From Cacconaster sp045601245 (lineage in GTDB: Bacteria; Bacteroidota; Bacteroidia; Bacteroidales; UBA932): 64,000 nucleotides of DNA. The stretch covers positions 1-64,000 of the forward strand of contig JAZRZH010000052.1 of NCBI GenBank assembly GCA_045601245.1. Reading direction: 5' to 3'. The position numbers and the translations under genes were made by a program. The notes under the pieces are model-generated. The model was not told where the DNA came from, did not search any database, and saw only the letters and a program-made list of their open reading frames with translations. Shown piece after piece: positions 60,661-64,000 of the stretch (positions are counted from its first letter, which is position 1; each line of letters starts with the position of its first letter).

Positions 60661-61729
60661 AGTTTTCTATAAATTTGATGTAAGTATCGACAGCCTCATC
60701 CAGTTCGGAGATGAGGAGATATTCGTTCTTCTTGTGTGAGCGGGCCGAATTGCCGGGGCCCATCTTGATGGCGTCGCAGGCGATGCGGATCCAGTCGGAA
60801 GTGGTCGGCGAGGAGAATGTCTCTATGCCGAGGCTTTCCGCGCAGCGTACCAGCGGCGAGGAGAGCGGAGTGGCGGAGGATGCATTCCTGAGGTTGCGCG
60901 GCTTTAGCGTGCTTTTGCAGAATGACTGCATCTCGGCGACGAGTTCCGCATTGTCGTAGGCGTCCGTAGGACGGACGTCCACCACGAACGTGCAGAGGTC
61001 CGGCACTACGTTGTGTACGGTGCCGGCCTGGATCTGGGTCACGTTGACGTGGACCCAGCCCATCTGCGGCGACACCTTGGCGAATTTGTGGGAACGGATT
61101 GCGGCGATGTCCTCCATCGCGATGTAGAGGGCATTGACCCCCTCCTCCCTGGCTGCGTGGCCGCTGACGCCGTGGGCCTCGCAGTCCAGCACTATCAGGC
61201 CGCGCTCGGAAGTTGCCGCACGCATCTGCGTCGGCTCGCCGACTATTGCCCAGGTCACGCTGTCGCGCAATACCTTCTCCCATGTCAGGCGTATGCCGTT
61301 CTCCCCCGTCCTCTCCTCCTCGGCGGAGAGGGAAAGAATCAGATTGAAAGGCAGCTGCCTGCCATCGAAATACCTGAACGCCGCCATCATTGACACCACA
61401 CTGCCGCCGTCATCGTTGCTGCCAAGGCCGCATATCGCATCCGGCATCGAAGGCTGTTCCGGCTCATACGGGTCGAAATCATATTCCGGGCTCGGCGGCA
61501 CGGTATCGATATGCGCGTCCATCATAAGCGTCGGACGGCACGTGTCGTATCCCTTCGAACGGCAGATGATATTGCAGCCGATGCGCTCGAAGTCCACGCC
61601 CCACTCCGTGAGCCTGGATGCTATGAGGTCGCTCACCGCACCTTCCTCGAACGAAGGTGAAGGTATCCTGATCATATCCCGCAGCAGCTGCGCCGCATCG
61701 CGCTTGAGAATATCTGTCCGTGTTTCCAT
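60641..61729 (-). CDS. argE: M20 deacylase, acetylornithine deacetylase-like
   Basis: A 362-residue M20-family metallopeptidase. MMDAHIDTVPPSPEYD, GSNDDGGSVVSMMAAF and LSLSAEEERTGENGIR give the zinc ligands and the general base. The dimerisation domain follows (residues about 180-290), then TSDWIRIACDAIKMGPG. In this cluster it should release ornithine-derived citrulline from its N-acyl form before argG/argH. Overlaps argH (20 bases) and touches argB by one base (TAATG). Confidence 0.85.
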   Translation of the reverse strand: METRTDILKRDAAQLLRDMIRIPSPSFEEGAVSDLIASRLTEWGVDFERIGCNIICRSKGYDTCRPTLMMDAHIDTVPPSPEYDFDPYEPEQPSMPDAICGLGSNDDGGSVVSMMAAFRYFDGRQLPFNLILSLSAEEERTGENGIRLTWEKVLRDSVTWAIVGEPTQMRAATSERGLIVLDCEAHGVSGHAAREEGVNALYIAMEDIAAIRSHKFAKVSPQMGWVHVNVTQIQAGTVHNVVPDLCTFVVDVRPTDAYDNAELVAEMQSFCKSTLKPRNLRNASSATPLSSPLVRCAESLGIETFSSPTTSDWIRIACDAIKMGPGNSARSHKKNEYLLISELDEAVDTYIKFIENYGNTLE

Positions 61730-62505
61730 TATTCTGATATGAGAGTTGTCTGAATATCGTTCGAAAGATTCTTGGCGTGCTTGATGATGACGCTCTTCAC
61801 GCCGGCGGCGATTGCCTTGAAGGAGTTGTCGAGCTTGGGGATCATGCCGTCGGCTACAACGCCTTCAGCCTTCAGGGTCGCATATGCAGAGGGTGTGATG
61901 ACCGGGATGACGGATGAATCGTCATCCTTGTCGGAGAGCACGCCGTCCTTCTCGAAGCAGTATATCAGTTCGACGGCCGCGGCCGCAGCGAGCGCGGAGG
62001 CGATGGATGATGAGACAGTGTCCGCGTTGGTGTTGAGCAGATTGCCGTTGCCGTCGTGATTGATGGCGCAGAGCACCGGTGTGATGCCTGCATCCAGCAG
62101 CTTCAGCAGCAGAGGGCAGTTGACGCCATCCGGATAGATGTCACCGACAAATCCGTAATCCACCGGTGTCGCGGGACGTTTGACAGCCTTGATGACATTG
62201 GCGTCGGCGCCGCTCATACCGAGGGCATTGCATCCCTGCGCCTGCAGGAGCGCCACCACGTTCTTGTTGCACCAGCCGGCATAGACCATAGTCACGACGC
62301 GGAGGGTGTCAGCATCGGTGACGCGCCGTCCCTCTATCATCACCGGAGTCTGTCCGAGCGCCTTCTGTATGGTGCTGGCCATCACTCCGCCGCCGTGGAC
62401 GAGGATCTTCGGTCCTTCCAGGGCCGCGAAATCCTTCACGAACGCGGAGAGGAGTTCCGGATTGTCGACTACGTTGCCGCCTATCTTGATTACTTTGATT
62501 TCCAT
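61729..62505 (-). CDS. argB: Acetylglutamate kinase
   Basis: A 258-residue kinase of the amino-acid kinase family, phosphorylating N-acyl-glutamate. KVIKIGGNVVDN and ILVHGGGVMASTIQK hold the nucleotide and substrate loops, VTDADTLRVVTMVYAGWCNK and LNTNADTVSSSIASAL the conserved middle. The start is the ATG at 62503-62505 (MEIKVIKIGG); the longer frame begins with TTG. Sits 4 bases after the carbamoyltransferase gene. Confidence 0.9.
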   Translation of the reverse strand: MEIKVIKIGGNVVDNPELLSAFVKDFAALEGPKILVHGGGVMASTIQKALGQTPVMIEGRRVTDADTLRVVTMVYAGWCNKNVVALLQAQGCNALGMSGADANVIKAVKRPATPVDYGFVGDIYPDGVNCPLLLKLLDAGITPVLCAINHDGNGNLLNTNADTVSSSIASALAAAAAVELIYCFEKDGVLSDKDDDSSVIPVITPSAYATLKAEGVVADGMIPKLDNSFKAIAAGVKSVIIKHAKNLSNDIQTTLISE

Positions 62506-62509
62506 AATA

Positions 62510-63463
62510 TTAAAGGTCAAGCAGCATCTCCTTGAGAACAGTCTGGGCCGAAACCACGCGGTTGGCGGCCTCCGGTATCACGAGAGACTGCGGGCTTTCG
62601 ATGACATCGTCGCTGACAATCATATTGCGGCGGACCGGAAGGCAGTGCATGAAGTATGCGTTGTTTGTGAGGGCCATCTTCTCAGTGGTGATGGTCCAGC
62701 TGCGGTCCTTGTTGATGACCTGGCCGTAATTCGGGTCCTGGTATGCGGACCAGTTCTTCGCATATACGAAGTCCGCACCTTCGAGCGCCTTGTCCTGGTC
62801 GTATTCGACGCGTGCGTTGCCGACAAACTCGGGAGCGAGCTCATAGCCGTGCGGATGGGTGATTACGAACTCATAGTCGGTCATATTGATGCCTTCGGCA
62901 AATGAATTCGGCACGGCCTGCGGCAGAGCCTTTGGATGCGGAGCCCAGGACATCACGACCTTAGGCTTCGGGCTCTTCTTGTACTCCTCTATCGTGATAA
63001 TGTCGGCGAAGGTCTGGAGTGGATGGCGTGTGGCCGCCTCCATACTGAAGACCGGCTTGCCGGAGTATTTTATGAACTGGCTGAGGATTTCCTCGTTGTA
63101 GTCAGCCTCCTTGCTCTCGAAGTGAGCGAACGAGCGCACTCCGATGATGTCGCAGTAGCAGCCCATCACTGGTATTGCCTCGAGCAGATGTTCGGACTTG
63201 TCGCCGTCCATTATCACTCCCCTCTCGGTCTCGAGTTTCCAGGCGCCCTGATTGACATCGAGCACGATCACGTTCATACCGAGATTCATCGCAGCCTTCT
63301 GCGTGCTGAGCCTGGTGCGGAGGGAGTTGTTGAAAAAGATCATCAGCAGGGTCCTGTTGTGTCCGAGAGCCTGGTCGGCGAAAGGATTGCGCTTGACGGC
63401 AAACGCCTTCGCCAAAGCCTCCTCGAGGTTGCCCAGCTGCTTTATGCTTGTAAATGTTTTCAT
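62510..63463 (-). CDS. argF': N-acylornithine carbamoyltransferase (acetyl- or succinylornithine type)
   Basis: A 317-residue enzyme of the Bacteroidota/Xanthomonas carbamoyltransferase group that acts on N-acylornithine instead of ornithine. FNNSLRTRLSTQKAAMNLG replaces the STRTR loop, MEAATRHPLQTFADI carries the carbamoyl-phosphate HPLQ, and FMHCLPVRRNMIV the HCLP. Residue 90, in IMDGDKSEHLLEAI, is Ser. From memory the B. fragilis succinyl enzyme has Pro here and the Xanthomonas acetyl enzyme Glu, so acyl specificity is open. The gene overlaps argD by 4 bases. Confidence 0.85.
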   Translation of the reverse strand: MKTFTSIKQLGNLEEALAKAFAVKRNPFADQALGHNRTLLMIFFNNSLRTRLSTQKAAMNLGMNVIVLDVNQGAWKLETERGVIMDGDKSEHLLEAIPVMGCYCDIIGVRSFAHFESKEADYNEEILSQFIKYSGKPVFSMEAATRHPLQTFADIITIEEYKKSPKPKVVMSWAPHPKALPQAVPNSFAEGINMTDYEFVITHPHGYELAPEFVGNARVEYDQDKALEGADFVYAKNWSAYQDPNYGQVINKDRSWTITTEKMALTNNAYFMHCLPVRRNMIVSDDVIESPQSLVIPEAANRVVSAQTVLKEMLLDL

Positions 63464-64000
63464 TTCTGTTCAGTCAATTTTTTCCAGGAGGCCACGAATC
63501 CTGCGGCGGTCTCCTCAGTGATTGTAAGCGCCGGCAGCAGGCGGATAACCTGAGCTCCTGCGGCTCCGGTGAAGAAATGCTCCTCGAAGAGCAGCCTGTC
63601 GCGCAGGCCGGCATATTCCGGCTTGATCTCGAGTCCGACCATCAGGCCGCGGCCGCGGTACTCCTGCACCGCCGCGTCACCAGCGAACGCCTTGCGGAAA
63701 TACTCTCCCACCCTGGCGGCATTCTTCACCAGATGCTCGTTCTCAATGACATCGAGCACGGCGAGTGCCGCGGTGCAGGCGAGATGATTGCCGCCGAAAG
63801 TTGTGCCGAGCATCCCGTACTCCGGCTTGATGTCCGGAGCGATGAGCACGCCGCCGATCGGGAAACCGTTGCCCATACCCTTCGCTGTGGTAATGATGTC
63901 CGGGCGGACACCGGAACGCTGATGGGCGAAGAAATTGCCCGTGCGTCCATAGCCGGACTGCACTTCGTCCAGGATGAGACAAGTGCCGTATTTGTCACAG
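63460..64000 (-). CDS. argD: Acetylornithine-type aminotransferase, C-terminal part (runs off the window)
   Basis: The last 180 codons of a class III PLP aminotransferase. DEVQSGYGRTGNFFAHQRSG is the conserved substrate/PLP region, TTAKGMGNGFPIGGV holds the PLP lysine, and GMLGTTFGGNHLACTAALAV with YRGRGLMVGLEIKPEYAG follow. In this operon it should form N-acylornithine. The 5' part lies beyond position 64000. The overlap with the carbamoyltransferase gene (4 bases) shows coupling. Confidence 0.9.
   Translation of the reverse strand, partial: CDKYGTCLILDEVQSGYGRTGNFFAHQRSGVRPDIITTAKGMGNGFPIGGVLIAPDIKPEYGMLGTTFGGNHLACTAALAVLDVIENEHLVKNAARVGEYFRKAFAGDAAVQEYRGRGLMVGLEIKPEYAGLRDRLLFEEHFFTGAAGAQVIRLLPALTITEETAAGFVASWKKLTEQK

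Overview
The window is a gene-dense stretch of a Bacteroidota chromosome, most likely order Bacteroidales. The evidence is its many lipobox lipoproteins, fimbrillin-like, GLUG and BACON domain proteins, a TonB-type carboxypeptidase-regulatory/beta-barrel protein, Bacteroidota promoter elements (TTG, 19-20 bases, TAnnTTTG), and an arginine cluster that uses an N-acylated-ornithine carbamoyltransferase. Family-level placement (Alistipes- or Cryptobacteroides-like) is only a guess from the moderately high GC. I see no phage, rRNA, CRISPR array or insertion sequence with a transposase.

Layout. 1-5 kb: the tail of a winged-helix-like gene, a palindrome-rich spacer, a periplasmic GH3 beta-glucosidase, an Smr-domain protein, a truncated YdeI-like remnant and a small deoxyribosyltransferase-fold protein. 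5-11 kb: two paralogous fimbrillin/GLUG lipoproteins flank a flavodiiron protein. Each is preceded by an overlooked 44-47 codon ORF. 11-24 kb: an anchored hypothetical, an ElaA-like acetyltransferase, a lipoprotein-type adenine deaminase, the AddAB recombination nuclease, a secreted phosphoesterase, a PNPOx-like lipoprotein, a cystatin-like lipoprotein and two transporters. 24-33 kb: two HAD phosphatases, DUF2461, a CPA1 antiporter, a lipoprotein glutamine-amidotransferase-fold enzyme, tRNA-Val with promoter and terminator, a decayed gene fragment, an esterase/lipoprotein pair, and a Ca/Na exchanger.

33-45 kb: a secreted hydrolase, a two-gene fimbrillin/BACON lipoprotein operon, a lipoprotein glycerophosphodiesterase, and a 950-base gene-poor stretch. 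That stretch holds two copies of a 164-bp inverted-repeat element and a long hairpin. It is followed by a small PQ-loop-like protein, an OmpA-like lipoprotein, a TIGR04076 protein, a zinc metallopeptidase, an outer-membrane beta-barrel protein and serine dehydratase. 45-50 kb: a complete potABCD polyamine import operon. 50-58 kb: a nucleoside-kinase-like protein, an EF-hand membrane protein, and a HAD-VanZ-amidase operon. 58-64 kb: a compact arginine operon (argD', N-acylornithine carbamoyltransferase, argB, M20 deacylase, argH) ending in an NhaC-type antiporter; it runs off the right edge.

The most notable items are the paired small ORF/lipoprotein units, the cystatin-like lipoprotein, the predicted export of normally cytosolic enzymes, the paired MITE-like elements, and an ornithine carbamoyltransferase whose specificity residue is neither of the two known types.
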